Shown one piece after another: positions 9,268 to 20,501 of a stretch of 64,000 nt of DNA (position 1 is its first letter; the number at the start of each line of letters is the position of its first letter). Location of the stretch: the NCBI GenBank assembly GCA_905221605.1, contig CAJNDS010001635.1, positions 667,001-731,000 of the forward strand, written 5' to 3'. Under the pieces are notes generated by a model, which was not told the origin of the DNA, did not search any database, and saw nothing but the letters and a program-made list of their open reading frames with translations. The position numbers and the translations under genes were made by a program. This DNA comes from Symbiodinium natans. Lineage: Eukaryota; Sar; Dinophyceae; Suessiales; Symbiodiniaceae.

Positions 9268-10340
9268 CTCCTGCTGCACTCCGCAGAAGAAGGCCCCGAG
9301 TTCCTCCCACACGTCCCACACAAGAATTTGCGACTTGGGCTTCTTCTCTTCAAGATCTTAGGGCACCAACACCTTTACGAATTTAGCCTGTGGACCTAGG
9401 AGGACGAAGCCTGCAGCTGCTGGTCTGGGGTATATACGGTATAAGAGCGACTCGAACCCGACCTGTTTGCCGATTGAGGTTCTTCTTTCCATACCGTCCG
9501 GCTTCCGACATGGAGGACCCTTGTCTTACACAAAGCAGCGTTCCCGTGTAGGAGGCTTGACTACATCCCGAAGCTTCTCAAATGTGGAATGGTGTTGGGG
9601 GGGGGGGGGAGTCTCGCAACCAAACCGGACCGCGGAGTGGAAGTTGCTTCTATCACAGTGATATCCTGAACCTTAAGAGCCCGAAAAACGGGTGGGAAAA
9701 AACTTTAAGCCCACAAGCGATTGAAATGCAAAAGAGCGGCTCAAGAGTTCCGATAAGAGGCCCTGAACCCTCCCTGAACCCCTGGAACCTTTCAACCAGG
9801 ATGGCTCCTTTCCAGAGCCCGTTGTCCCGGCCACGCCCCTCGGCATGGTAGCAGGGTGAGGTTTTAGGGTTTAGGGTTTAGGGTTTCGGGTTTAGGGTCC
9901 AGAAGCTGACGCTCAGAGCCTGGGTTCAAAAAGGGTTTCGGGTTTCGGGTTTAGGGTGGCAAAAGAATGTTTCGGAAGAATCAGGGCTTCTTCAGGTGCT
10001 TCGAGTCATATTGTAAGGCCTGTAGGGTCTGTAAGGCCTGAGGGTTGCAATATACGGATTCTCCCTGATCCCTGCTTGGGAATTGCAGGGTAGCATGGAA
10101 TGGTTGCATTGAGCCTTGAAATGCAAGTTCCCAAGTCTTTTTTGTTGGTGTTGCGCTCCAGGTGCCATTTGGAGAAGTTTGCAGTGGACAGGCCAGAGAT
10201 GGTCTTCATGCATGAGTGCGTGTGAAGATGCACAAAGAAATAGCCGTGGTGCCTGCATTGGACTTTCGCTACACATCAAAAGCCCCAACGTTGTTCCCCG
10301 CGCAACGGTGACAAAGGGTGTGTGAAGTGGAGGTGTCCCT
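9268..10340. other. Intergenic region
   Basis: A G-run at 9598-9609 and telomere-like tracts at 9857-9897 and 9928-9957. Short open frames on both strands have no recognisable domains. Confidence 0.5.
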
Positions 10341-10490
10341 CTTTGGGTAGTTGCAAGGTCCCTTACTACGGGCCCTGAAAACGGACCCCTTATCATCCCC
10401 TTATGAACCTTATACAACCCAAGGTCCCATACTTCAGCACCCTTAAAGGAGGTGAGAGACCATATGAAGGGCCCACATAACTACCCTGAG
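10341..10490. mobile_element. Short TIR element, family 'GGGTAGTT...AACTACCC'
   Basis: Left end CTTTGGGTAGTTGCAAGGTC, right end CCCACATAACTACCCTGAG: imperfect inverted repeats. The right end is shared with 19263-19431 and with about 56500-56566. Confidence 0.6.
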
Positions 10491-11980
10491 AGTCTCGAGC
10501 ATTTTATGGTTCTCAGAAGGCAGAGGCTTTCCAGCTGCACTCCCGAAGACAACATCAAAAGTTCCTGTCTATGGGGCTCCAGGCTTCATGTCCAGCGTAA
10601 GATCACCATCTCCATGAATGCGAGCGAATAAGGTTCCGAAAAGACTGAGACACATGCTTACCAGGTAAACAGAGCACAGAGAATCACCTTAAGACATTGG
10701 AGGCAGGGCTTAAAGTTAACCTTCACGGCCGGGACAACCGAATCCTGCAGGGCCAAAGATGTCGGAGCGCCGGTGACACAGCTTTCGGACCATTATGGCG
10801 CCAAGGATGCACAAGAAGAGTTGGACTTCCGATAGGTCGAGCCATACCTCCTGTTGGGGTTGCTCGGTTTGATGCCGCTGTCCTCCACATTGAACCAAGG
10901 ATGCAAAGGCAGTAGAGAAGACCCACTCGCACATTAGCCCGCCAGCCTTTGAAGTCTGAGCGGTAGGATCCCCATGCAAGCTGCAAGTACATACGCAAAA
11001 CAACGTATATATATATATATGGATATCTAGAGAGATCAACAGGGTTAGACTTAGGCATATGCACGTATACATAAACACACGGAAATACGGTTCCTTTTCG
11101 GGTACCCAAATTGAACATGCCGAGTGCTGCGCAGTAAGCCCTGAAAGGGCCCCTTGTTAAGGCACAAGCTGTGCCAAAGCGAAGGCTAAGACCCTGGCTG
11201 CATGATTACTACTAATTGCGCAAGAACCCCCAAAAAAGAAAAGTAATCCTCCTTATAAGGGCAAGATCGAGATTTTCATTTTTTTTGGGAGGGGGTTCTT
11301 AAGCAAATAGTAGATTAGTGGGCTGATTTGCACAAGGTCTCGAAGCGACGTTGGCAGTGATCGAAAGCCCTGCCTACCTGGCAGCTGAGCGGCCGACACA
11401 GCTCTTCGTTTGGCAAAGATCCTCAGGGCTTAGGGTTTAGGGCTCAGGGTTTAGGGTTTAGAGCCACAGCACTCCTACAGCTGCGGGACCTGAAGGGCAT
11501 GCTTGCAGACAAGAAACATGTACCACACGCGGGCAAGGATTGAGTTGTCTTAGAGATCTCCCTGCCCTGAGTGGACGTAGAACGGCCTGGGGTTTGTCCG
11601 AGTCGTGGGAGTTATAACTTCTGGGGCCCAGCAGACTTGAAGTCGCAGCTGCCCTATATATTCTTGAATCTCGAAGTTTCACATAGGTAGGTTTTTGTCT
11701 TTAACTATCCCCAAGAAGGTCGAACCGGAAAGCAACTACAGCTGTCCAGTTTTCGCCCCCACCTGCGGCTAGCTACCCATGAAGGCTTTTGCTCCAAATT
11801 ATACACCCTACCCTATATCCCTGAAGCCCATGTTTTTTTTGTTCCACCAAGGCGCTCGCGAGGCTTTGATCCGCCCATCCTTACCCGAGGTGGGGCTGCA
11901 AATTTAAGAAAGTGCCCATTTCTTGTGAGGATCACAGGAACTTCGAGGTGGGTGTAGAGGTGGTGGTTGTTACTGTATTC
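10491..11980. other. Intergenic region
   Basis: Contains a (TA)n run at 11005-11021, one TIR element (11218-11304) and TTTAGGG units at 11427-11460. No gene recognised. Confidence 0.5.
11218..11304. mobile_element. Short TIR element, family 'CTTAAGAACC'
   Basis: About 87 bp. The left end (gcgCAAGAACCCCCAAAAAA) is mirrored by TTTTTTTTGGGAGGGGGTTC and TTAAGC at the right. A larger relative with a TA-rich core is at 32762-32915. Confidence 0.6.
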
Positions 11981-12092
11981 CTTGGTAGCACTGTGTACCC
12001 TTTTGCCCTGTTTGTTGGCTCAAGGTTCCCTTATAACCAGCCCAAAGACCTGGGTACCCTCATTCTATTATTATGGTTTCTGGTCTACCAAG
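11981..12092. mobile_element. Non-genic copy of introner family A ('CTTGGTAGCCCAGT')
   Basis: 112 bp. Ends CTTGGTAGCACTG and CTGGTCTACCAAG are inverted repeats, and the interior has the family core 'acccttttgccc ... ggttcccttataa ... ggtaccct'. The flanks TATT(c) and TATC may be a diverged 4-bp target-site duplication. Four other members lie in coding sequence at 30852, 61995, 62262 and 62765. An open frame crosses this copy but has no other coding support. Confidence 0.75.
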
Positions 12093-12812
12093 TATCTCAA
12101 CTAAGTTTGCGACGCTTCTTGTCCTAGGTTGCGAAGGGGTGACAGCATTCTGGCGAAGTGCAAGGTCTGTGGATGTTACCGATCGCATCAGGTCGACGGC
12201 TTCACGGTTTCGCACCTATAGGGCCTAAGATACCAGGCAGATGGTTTGTCTGCCCGTCGGAGGGGTGGGTGGGTGGGATTGTTGGTTGGGTTCAGGCGGG
12301 TGGTCCATGCTTCCCACGCACGCGAAAGCATGAACAAGCTAGCAGGCAGAATAGTAATCACCGAGCCCGAAAACCGTGAGCCTGAAGCACTCCACGTCAC
12401 AGAATCCTCATTCTGCGTGCAGGGACCAAGCCAGCTGATGATGGCTATGCACCTCGGCAACTACCCTGCCACCATGCAATCTGGTAGCACGTCTGGCGAA
12501 GTCTCCCAGGAGCAAAGCAGGTGCACAAACATTTACAGAGCTCTGGGAGCCCAATGAGCATGTCCTGTCAAGTTGCCTGGCGTTTGAAGCAGAGTATCTG
12601 TCGCCATCTGCGCTGGTGCTGAGGCTGGATCAGCTACAGTTGATGCAGCACCCAATGTGATGGAGGAGGCCGGTGACGTGCCTTGGATGTGGACTTCTCT
12701 GTCGAGCCCTTGCCCCTAGCTCCCCTTGTAAGCCCTGACTTTGCCGCCAAGAGGGGGGGAGCGGCTGACCCAGAAAGCCATCGAAAGCCCTCGAAAAGCA
12801 GACAAAGTCACA
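12093..12812. other. Intergenic region
   Basis: No repeats of note and no recognised coding sequence; short open frames overlap on both strands. Confidence 0.4.
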
Positions 12813-12913
12813 TACCAGGATGGCTAGTCGGCCTTGATATCCCCATAATGAAACCCTATAAAGGGCATTGGGCATTTTTAAGGGATGATAGGGTATAATA
12901 GCCCATCCTGGTA
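12813..12913. mobile_element. Short TIR element, family 'CCAGGATGGGCT'
   Basis: 101 bp. TIR TACCAGGATGGCTAG at the left and TAGCCCATCCTGGTA at the right. The core 'aagggcat...tttaagggat...agggtataatag' is shared with 14996-15077. Confidence 0.85.
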
Positions 12914-13960
12914 GCTTTCAATCTCCTCCCTTACACACAGGCCAGAGGGATGGACCCCGCGGCGGAGAGCTCCGCTGCTGGGGACGAGGCAAGGGTTATG
13001 TAAAGTTTAAACTTGGTAAACGCATAGGGTTTAGGGTTTAGGTTGGTTCAGGCCACGTGAGCCTTCTTCCTCCTGCTTATGGCCTAGGGCTGCACTTCTC
13101 AGGTAACCTAAACAAGTACACATCACGAGGAAGGTGCACAAAGGGGCCCGCCACATCTCCTGCCTCTCAGCGTAAGTAACGGCAAGATAGGCCGAGGAGG
13201 CTAATTCAGTGCTCCGAATCGGAGTCTCAGGTCTTTGAACTCAGCACGAAGCGTTGCCACAGAGTCTCTCTGTGGCCGGCTAGCCCACATTCTGAAGCAA
13301 CGTTATATTCAATAGCTATTTATTGACTCGAAAACTCGATTCGGGTGCAGAAAAATCATGTATCTAATGCAGGTCGAGCCCCCAGCTGGAGCTTGCAAAA
13401 GAAGTGCCGAGGGTTTAGGGTTTAGGGTTTAGGGTTTAGGTTTAGGGTTTCGGGTTTAGGGTTTAGGGTTTAGGGCTTATAGGGTTTAGGGTTAGGGTTT
13501 AGGGTAGATGCTAATCTCCAGGACGCTGGCAGCAGCCACACTGCGGATGCGCCCGTGCAGCTTGACCTCACTCACAGTCACATTAGCCGACACAAGGGGA
13601 ATGAGATTTTGGCAGCTCCCTCTTCTGACATATCCTAGGGCTCCAAGTACACAAATGACACCTACATTGGGGTCTAAAGTCTGCAAAAGAATACCCAAAC
13701 AGACACCCTGTGGGGCTCCAAGTGCACAAACAAAACACCTACTTTGGGCTACTTGGAGCCTTAGGGATACCCGACCCCGAACTCGCAAACGTGCGGTTTG
13801 ACTTTGCCGTGCCTTCCTCAGGTCAGAGGTCTCTCTGCCTCGAGCAGCTCCAGCTTCTTCATCAGCAGCTGAGGAGCTGAGCTGTCAGCTCCGGAGTGAT
13901 TAATGCAAGGTTCCCGAATACTCCCTACTACTCCCTAAGGCTCCCTAAGCTTCCCTGAGG
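12914..13960. other. Intergenic region with a telomere-like block
   Basis: Holds the block at 13411-13507. The minus-strand frame opposite 13508-13600 (A-N-V-T-V-S-E-V-K-L-H-G-R-I-R) has protein-like composition but no recognised family, and no splice or neighbour support. Confidence 0.4.
13411..13507. repeat. Telomere-like (TTTAGGG)n tract
   Basis: About 13 near-perfect TTTAGGG units with TTTCGGG and TATAGGG variants. Interstitial, not terminal. Confidence 0.95.
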
Positions 13961-13965
13961 TTGCT

Positions 13966-14290
13966 TCTGCTGCCGAAGTTCTCAAGTATATACCGCGTCA
14001 GGAGGTCGACGTCGGCACGGGCGGGGACCTCATGGATGACACGCATGCTGTGGCCGCCTCTGCTGCCGAGTGATCAAGACTTGCCGCCGCCTGATGCCGG
14101 AGCCGTTGACCACGCTTCATTGGCTACGGCCACTACAAACAGCTTCGGAGGAGATGCGCCCCAACGTCCCTGACGAGGATACCTTCCAGGAGGAGGGACG
14201 TTCATGACTCGGCTGGAGCGATTCTTGTGGAGTTGGAGAGCGAAGGCGCGCGCAAGCAGCCGCGAGACTGGAGGTTTTGGAGTCATGCCC
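13966..14290 (+). pseudogene. Possible acidic-protein gene remnant
   Basis: One frame (to TGA at 14071) reads Y-I-P-R-Q-E-V-D-V-G-T-G-G-D-L-M-D-D-T-H-A-V-A-A-S-A-A-E. Another nearby reads S-E-E-M-R-P-N-V-P-D-E-D-T-F-Q-E-E-G-R, then A-G-A-I-L-V-E-L-E-S-E-G-A-R-K. The segment tctgctgccga occurs at both edges of the first piece (about 13966 and 14060). These look like coding pieces in shifted frames, i.e. a decayed gene or missed introns. No family recognised. Confidence 0.25.
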
Positions 14291-16840
14291 GCGCATGCTC
14301 GCTTGCTTCAAGTCGTTATGACGCTGGCAATGACGCTCACACATTGCAGTCGCGCCCTTCAGAGTTCCGGGGGGGGTGGGGGGGCCCTGCGCGGGTTTCT
14401 TTTCTAACGCAACCGTGTTGCTGATACTCCTCAAGCCCCCACCCCCCTATCGGGTCTGAGAAGAGACCCTGGTCTCCGCGACTCCCAGCCTTCATTCAGT
14501 GCAAAAAAGGTGGGCTGAGGGTCAGATACCGAAGCGGAAGACCCCTAATCTGCCACACCCTGGAAGTCTACTACGGCTCGAGCACTCTAGAAATGGCAGC
14601 ACGCAAGTCCATGGAAGCCCTTACAGCCTTCATGTGCCTTGCTCAACCTTGCTTTTGCCACATCTTTGTGGTGGCGTGGTAGCGAATGAGAGACAGACAG
14701 ACAGAGTGAGGAAGGCCGTGGCCGGGAGCCCCATGCGCCTCTCCGCTGTGGAGAGAAGGAGAAGGAGAGAGGAATAGAGAGAAAGAATACGCGAGAATGC
14801 GAGCTGGAAGAAAGCAAGGAGAGCAAACAGCCAATGAAAGAGAACAGGCGGAAACGAAAGAGACATAACCCGCAGCCTTAAACCCAAACTACAACCAATC
14901 CTGTTCGTTGTGTAGAAGCAAGTTCCCCTGGATTCCCTGAGTGCGTGAGCGGAAGCCTAATGCGCGCACTGAAGGGCTCCTGGCCCAAGTAACAACCAGG
15001 ATTGGCTATTCGGCCTTATAAGCCCCAAAATGAACCCTAAGAAGGGCATGTTTAAGGGATTATAGGGTATAATAGCTCTAAGCCCTAAACCCTGAACCCT
15101 AAACCCTACGGTAAAACCCTTCATTCCCAAACCCTGGAGCTGTGGCGCAGTCTGCTCTTCCCGCGCTGGGCGCCCGTTTCGCCCCCGTGGCTGTACAGGA
15201 CATGACTTGCAGATTTTCGTGGTTTAGGGTTTCGGGCAATCGGAGGATGGTGGCTTGGTGGGGTTGTCCTGGTTTGCAGGTCCTCAAATTCTTGGGGCAA
15301 TCGCAGCAGGTGGGCTTTGCTGTGGCACACTGAGCCTATCTCAAGGCTCATGGGTACAGCTGCAAAATAGGTGAACGCTTACGCAGGTTCAGGTCATTTC
15401 CCGACTGTCTTACAGTCCCAAACATCAACCCCACCTGTGGGGCCCCTAAAATCGAGTGCTCCGTATTATAGTAGCCCCCACCCATCATCTTTCGATATTC
15501 AAAGCAGCTTCTGAGACTCGTGGTTGTGGACCTCCAGGCAGAAGCCCTGAAAACGCCAGAAACGCCTGAGCCGAAAGTCTTGTGCTTGTTTACCACAATG
15601 AGGCTCCAGATGAGCTCTGAAACTATCTTCCACCACTTTCGTCGAATCACTGACAGCCGTGAAGCCCAAGACCCCAGGCTACTTAAGCCCTAAACCTTGA
15701 GCCCTAAACCTGTTGGCCTTGAGATTCGCGGACCTCGCCTGCTTGCACTAACTATGAGAGTCGTAGCCCCGAGCCCTAGAATTCCGCTGTTCGGCGAAGG
15801 ACCCCCCACGGGCATTAGACGCGGCTGCAGACAACTAGAGCGATTCAGAAAGAGCGCGGGCGGGATTAGGATACCTAACCCCCTTTTTTCCACCATCCCC
15901 TCCCACACGTTTAAAAGGGAAGAGGGGGGTTCCTTCCTGAGCAAAAATCCAAAACCTAGGCGAAATTAAAACAAACTTGCGAAAATAAGGGACTCCAACA
16001 TAAACCCCCAAATAGGAGGATTCCCTTAGCATAAGGAACCCAACAAGGTACCCCTAGTTTCGGAATTGCCCTAAACCCTAACCCTGAACCCTAAACCCTA
16101 AACCCCCAATATAAACCCCCAAATGGGCACTTCGTTTTTCGAGGCCAGGTTTGCTCCCAGCCTCGGCCCCCTTCGCCTCCTGGAGGATCCAGGATTCCTT
16201 CCCTTACCACTAGGGTTTAGGGTTCAGGGTTTAAAAGGTTTAGAGTTTAGGGTAGTATGAGATTCCCTCTCTGCAACTTTCTGATATGCCACAAGCTGCT
16301 GCAATTTGGGAAGGTTCCTATCTTACTGTGGGGTTGAGGGTTTAGGGTTTAGGGTCTAAAAGGGTTTAGGGTTTAGGGTCTATTGGGTGCCAGGCCAAGA
16401 GCCCCGATGACGTGTTCGTCATCTCCGGCCTCGGGTGGCTTGTGGGTGCCAGGCTAAGCTCAGGCACAGCTTTCAAAGTCTTGATACGTTTGTAGTAGTG
16501 TACTATCATGTTTCTAGCAGTATACTAATACTTTTATAGTCGTATGCCAATATGTTTATAGTAGTATAAATAGTATGCATCAGATATTGATGTTCGAATA
16601 TCTGTGGGGTGCACGAATTGTCTAAACCACTTACCCTTACCGTATCTATCCGCGTACAACTGCAGCCACTTGCAAGAACAGCCATAGCCCCTAAACCCTA
16701 AACCCTAAACCCTCTGGACATTTGCAAGCGTTTACAGAAGCTTCGTACTCCCTTCGTTGATCGACTGAGACCTGCAGCGAGCAAAGTCCAGTTTGGAAGA
16801 GGCCGGGAGCAAGAACCCTGAAACCCTAAAACCCTAAACC
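14291..16840. other. Repeat-rich intergenic region
   Basis: Contains a purine-rich stretch (14750-14790), the truncated TIR element at 14996-15077, and TTTAGGG/CCCTAAA patches at 15075-15118, 16068-16106, 16209-16255, 16333-16382, 16688-16714 and 16817-16840. No gene recognised. Confidence 0.5.
14996..15077. mobile_element. Truncated TIR element, family 'CCAGGATGGGCT', ending in telomere-like DNA
   Basis: The left end CCAGGATTGGCTATT and the core 'aagggcatgtttaagggattatagggtataatagct' match 12813-12913. The right TIR (CCATCCTGGTA) is missing, and the sequence passes directly into CCCTAAACCCTGAACCC, as if the end had been replaced by telomere-type repeats. Confidence 0.75.
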
Positions 16841-16944
16841 TTGTGATGTTCACCCTGATACTAAGAGCTCCTTAATAAAGACCCAGAGTGGCGGGGTATT
16901 ATAATCCCTGGCAAGGACAGGTAGTATAGGGGGGAACATCCCAA
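16841..16944. mobile_element. TIR element, family 'TTGGGATGTTCC', inserted inside telomere-like DNA
   Basis: 104 bp from TTGTGATGTTC to GGGAACATCCCAA, related along its length to the intronic copy at 51590-51690. Both flanks are CCTAAACC, an 8-bp target-site duplication (16833-16840 and 16945-16952). It lies within a CCCTAAA tract, so the tract was there before the insertion. Caveat: a periodic 7-bp repeat can mimic a duplication. The other member has an independent 8-bp duplication (GGCAAGAT). Confidence 0.8.
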
Positions 16945-17036
16945 CCTAAACCCTAAACCCTGAACCCTCAGGGTTCAGGGTTAGGGTTTAGGGTTCAGGG
17001 TGTAGGGTTTAGGGTTAGGTTTTAGGGTTTCAGGGC
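16945..17036. repeat. Telomere-like tract with orientation switch
   Basis: CCCTAAACCCTGAACCC followed directly by the opposite orientation (CAGGGTTAGGGTTTAGGG...), forming an inverted junction near 16967. Confidence 0.85.
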
Positions 17037-17936
17037 GTGGTCCTTATAGGTGTTCCCTGTTCAGGCATGGCCCTTGACGGCGCGTCAGGTTGGGAGACCC
17101 GGTACTTGGGGAGGGGGGGAGGGGTACTTCGGTGTAAATGCTCACTGATTGGCATCCACAATCAGGCTAGTTGCGCTTCGGAGCCTAAGAGCATGACCCA
17201 GGATGCATATCCGAGATGCCATATCAGGGATTTCCAAAATCAGGGGCACCTTATTGAGGTCCTTATTATACAGGAATCCTGCTATTTGGCAGATCTATAT
17301 TGGGGGGTCCCCTATCTTTCGTAAACCCCCAATCGGGTCCTGTGCAGGAAGGATCCCAGCTGCCGGCAACAGAAACGGAAACAGGGGCTCGGTGGGCCTT
17401 TGGGGAGTGTAAGTGAAACCCAAGCAACAAAGGCATCAGACCATTGATCAATCATGTCACTTCTATGTGAAACATGAAACATCGTTTGCTCTGGGGACTT
17501 CGCGGAACTGGTCTCGATCGCCGCGTGTGGTCCATCGGACACACATCCAGTGTAGGCGTTGATGTGGGTTCAAGGTCTCCGGTTTGTGTCCGGCACGTGG
17601 ATGCGTGCAGTCAATGTACTTCAAAGATCAACGGTCGGCATTCGCATGTAGCAACAAAATCGAATGGCTCCTTGGGGATTCCCTGCCAGCTCGCAGGCCA
17701 AGTTAAGGTAAATCGTCTCTATGTGCATTCCCCTCAGTGTGTACTTAAGCTTCTGAATGAACATCCAGCGCCTACAAAGGAAAAATTCCCCCCTTTCGAA
17801 GGGCTCCCTTCCAGTGTGGGTGAGAACCTAGCCAGGCCGTGGCAATTGTGGCTTAACCCGGCCGATACCTGCAGACTGGAAGGCGCCAGTTCAACTCAAG
17901 GCGACACGTTGCTTGCAGCCTCAGCCAGCCTTAGCC
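17037..17936. other. Upstream region of the ARF-like gene
   Basis: Contains a possible short element at 17225-17330 (distantly related in inverse orientation to about 1500-1610). The open frame running from 17474 into the GTPase gene is in a different frame and shows no domain. Confidence 0.4.
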
Positions 17937-18626
17937 ATGGGGGTCGCCGCCTCTCTTTTGAAGGGAGGCCGCCGCAATCAGAGCATACTTGTCCTGGGCT
18001 TGGACAACGCAGGAAAGACCACCATGCTTTACACGCTGAAGGCGGGTGAGGTCCGCACCGACATCCCTACCATTGGCTTGAATGTCAAGACCCTTAAGAT
18101 TCGGGGAAAGCTGAGCCTCACGACGATGGTATCATGGGACCTTGGTGGCCGCGGCAACATGAGGCCATTCTGGCGAGCCTACTTCCAGGGATATGAAAAT
18201 GTAGATGCTCTGGTCTTCATGGTCGATTCCAGTGACCTAAAACGGATGAAGGAGGCTCGGATGGAGCTTGACAACATGCTCCGTGAGGATGGTCTGTTGG
18301 AGAAGCCTCTCCTTGTCTTTGCAAACAAGCAAGACCTCCCAGGTGCCCTTAGCGTGCCCGAGGTTGTTGACAAGCTTGGCCTGCATGGCATCCGAAACCG
18401 ACAGTGGTACATCCAGGAGAGTGTGGCCACAGAAGGCAAGGGTCTGACTGATGGCCTGGAATGGCTCACCCGAGAGTTGCAAGACCGCAGCCGGAGCGAC
18501 CGGCATACATGTGAGCCCTGTCTTCCTGTCAAGGGGCCAAAAACGCCAGAGCAACCTGATGATGTCTCGACGGCCGACACAGAGGATGCCATAGCAAGGG
18601 CGGAGGTCATCACAGCACATCCGTGA
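17937..18626 (+). CDS. ARF/ARL-family small GTPase, probably N-myristoylated, with altered switch II
   Basis: 229 residues, intronless. The ATG at 17937 gives M-G-V-A-A-S, a good N-myristoylation signal (Gly2, Ser6); the frame is open upstream but has no ATG. G1 P-loop G21-L-D-N-A-G-K-T; switch I P-T-I-G (44-47); G3 W-D-L-G-G-R (67-72); G4 N130-K-Q-D; G5 region S-V-A-T. ARF/ARL proteins switch on membranes to control vesicle traffic or cilia. The catalytic Gln after D-x-G-G is Arg72 here, which in relatives would slow or abolish GTP hydrolysis, and the usual C-A of G5 is V-A. About 45 extra residues, rich in Pro, Asp and Thr, follow the G domain. ARL subtype cannot be assigned. No neighbours are functionally linked. 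Confidence 0.9.
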   Translation: MGVAASLLKGGRRNQSILVLGLDNAGKTTMLYTLKAGEVRTDIPTIGLNVKTLKIRGKLSLTTMVSWDLGGRGNMRPFWRAYFQGYENVDALVFMVDSSDLKRMKEARMELDNMLREDGLLEKPLLVFANKQDLPGALSVPEVVDKLGLHGIRNRQWYIQESVATEGKGLTDGLEWLTRELQDRSRSDRHTCEPCLPVKGPKTPEQPDDVSTADTEDAIARAEVITAHP

Positions 18627-20365
18627 CCTGGGCTTACAAGCAATGAAGTGCCTCACTGTCTTTCGACATTGGTCAGGTAGCAGTAGTAGCAGCCAGGTAG
18701 CAATGAGAGCTCGGGCTGTACAGTTCGCCCTTCGCGGCTCTTGCAGAAACAGGTGAAGTTGGGTGTGTTCTTGCGTGATAGTTATGGGGGTGCATAGGCT
18801 TTAAGTTGTCCCCGTGAGGAGGGAGCAACGGCATCACGCAGGCCAACACAAACGCGTGACAGCTATAAACGGCAAGTTTGGTTCATCAGAGTAGCCCGGG
18901 AAGCCCGGCCACGGAGCGACACGCTTGGCCAGTTCCCCTCCCTTTCTTCTCCCTTGCAACTCCTCCCTTTGCTGCCATTCCTAATTAGGGTTTAGAGTCG
19001 TTTAGAGTTTAGGGTTTTGCTAGTCCCCGGCACTGCTGCTGCCGTTGTGGCCCCTGGCCGCGGGTCCCAAGTGCAACCGAAAGATGGCTCGCATGTCACC
19101 GATATGAATGAACGGATGGGATTTCCTCCACAAGTATGTACCCGACTCCCTGACTGAGAACATTGATACGGACGATAAAAACACCCCAAGGCCAAGCCCC
19201 CCCGCCGGTTTGTCAGGAAGCCTTGACTACATACCTTTGGGCTGCCTTTCGGCATCTCCAGTCTTAGGGTAGATATGTGGGCCCTTGCTAGGGTTCCTTA
19301 CCTCTTTTACAGGGTTCTGAAGTGTGGGCCCTTGGGTCGTATAAGGAATTTAAGGGGTACATAAGGGGTCCTTGTTTAAGGGTCCAGGCCCCTAAACCCT
19401 AAACCCTAGACAACCATGTAACTACCCTGAGATCCAGACCCTGACCCCCAAACCCTGAACCCTGAACCCTAAACCCTTAGTTGGCGGGCTCAGGCCTCAC
19501 CCATCCCCGAGCCACGAGCCCAGCTGAGGGTTTAGGGTTTCGGGTTTAGGGTTTAGGGTTTCGGATTTAGGGCCCTGAGAGTCGAAGGTTTATGGAAGAG
19601 GGGTAACCACATGCGTCCCTGCGCGTGCCAACCAATCACACGGAATACCTGTCTACCCTAATTGCGAACTGATGGTGCAACCCAGCACACGGCTCTGTCT
19701 GTTCACTCTGTTTTGCGGGTCGTCAAAGGCTCTTCCTCAGGCGAAGGAGAGCGGAGGGTCCGAGCGCGCAGCGCAGAGCACCTCCTGCTGCTCTTACATC
19801 AATCATGTTCCTGCAACCAGATTTGGTGGATCGCGCTGTAGTATCTTTGCTACGCACCTCCCCATGAAACAACAAGCCAAAACGATCTTCCTCAAAAAGA
19901 TTGCGGTTTGTCTGCCCACCAGGTCTCTACACGGCAGGCTGAAGCTTGAGTCAGCGACTGCGATCCGGATGACAGCTGCATCGGGGAAAACAGCGCTCGC
20001 AAAACTTATTTGGAGGTTCATGGGTGGATTCACAGTCGCGCAACTATATACAAATGGCTGGAAAATGGCTAGCGATGAGCTACCCAGGAGTCTTGAAGCA
20101 TCCGGCTACAGGTCGGGATGGGGGGGTGCTGCTGAACTGAAGGACGGGGAGACCTGAGAGGGGACCTTTTGCTTACGCTGATGGACCTGTGGCCTTGGGA
20201 GGCCAAGATGTGGGGCGCAGGTTGGTTACGCTGATGGGATCGGGGCCCTTGCAGGACGGGTGCTGAAAGCAAACGCTGAAGGACAAAGAGCCCTGAGAAG
20301 GCCAAGATGAGGGGGCTGTGTGCTTGCGCTGATGGACCTGCGGCCCTGGGAGGCGCAGGTTGGTT
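18627..20365. other. Intergenic region
   Basis: Contains CAG-type spacing at 18670-18700, TTTAGGG patches at 18987-19016 and 19527-19572, CCCTAAA at 19440-19480 and the TIR element at 19263-19431. A 161-residue open frame at 19672-20157 has no recognisable domain and no splice or homology support. Confidence 0.45.
19263..19431. mobile_element. TIR element, family 'GGGTAGTT...AACTACCC', with telomere-like insert
   Basis: The left end CTTAGGGTAGATATGTGGGC pairs with the right end ...ATGTAACTACCCTGAG. Two to three CCCTAAA units (19391-19410) interrupt the right arm, compared with the uninterrupted arm of 10341-10490. Confidence 0.65.
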
Positions 20366-20501
20366 GTGACAGCCCAAAAGGGTAGAAGCAGACGAGACCG
20401 TGACAGCCAAAAACAGTAGAAGCGGAAGGGGCCGTGACAGCCAAAAACAGCAGAAGCGGACGAGACCGTGACAGCCAAAAGTACAAGAAGCGGACGAGAG
20501 C
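20366..20501. repeat. 34-bp tandem repeat, four copies
   Basis: Four consecutive 34-bp units beginning GTGACAGCC and ending in AAGCRGACGAGACC-like sequence. An older, more diverged repeat (acgctgatggacctgyggcc...) lies just upstream at 20176-20350. Confidence 0.9.

Noticed and set aside
17474-18049. 191-residue frame ending inside the ARF-like gene
   Set aside because: Different frame from the GTPase, no domain; the GTPase motifs clearly mark the real frame.
19672-20157. 161-residue open frame
   Set aside because: No recognisable motif, no splice signals, and overlapping frames on the other strand; cannot be supported as a gene.
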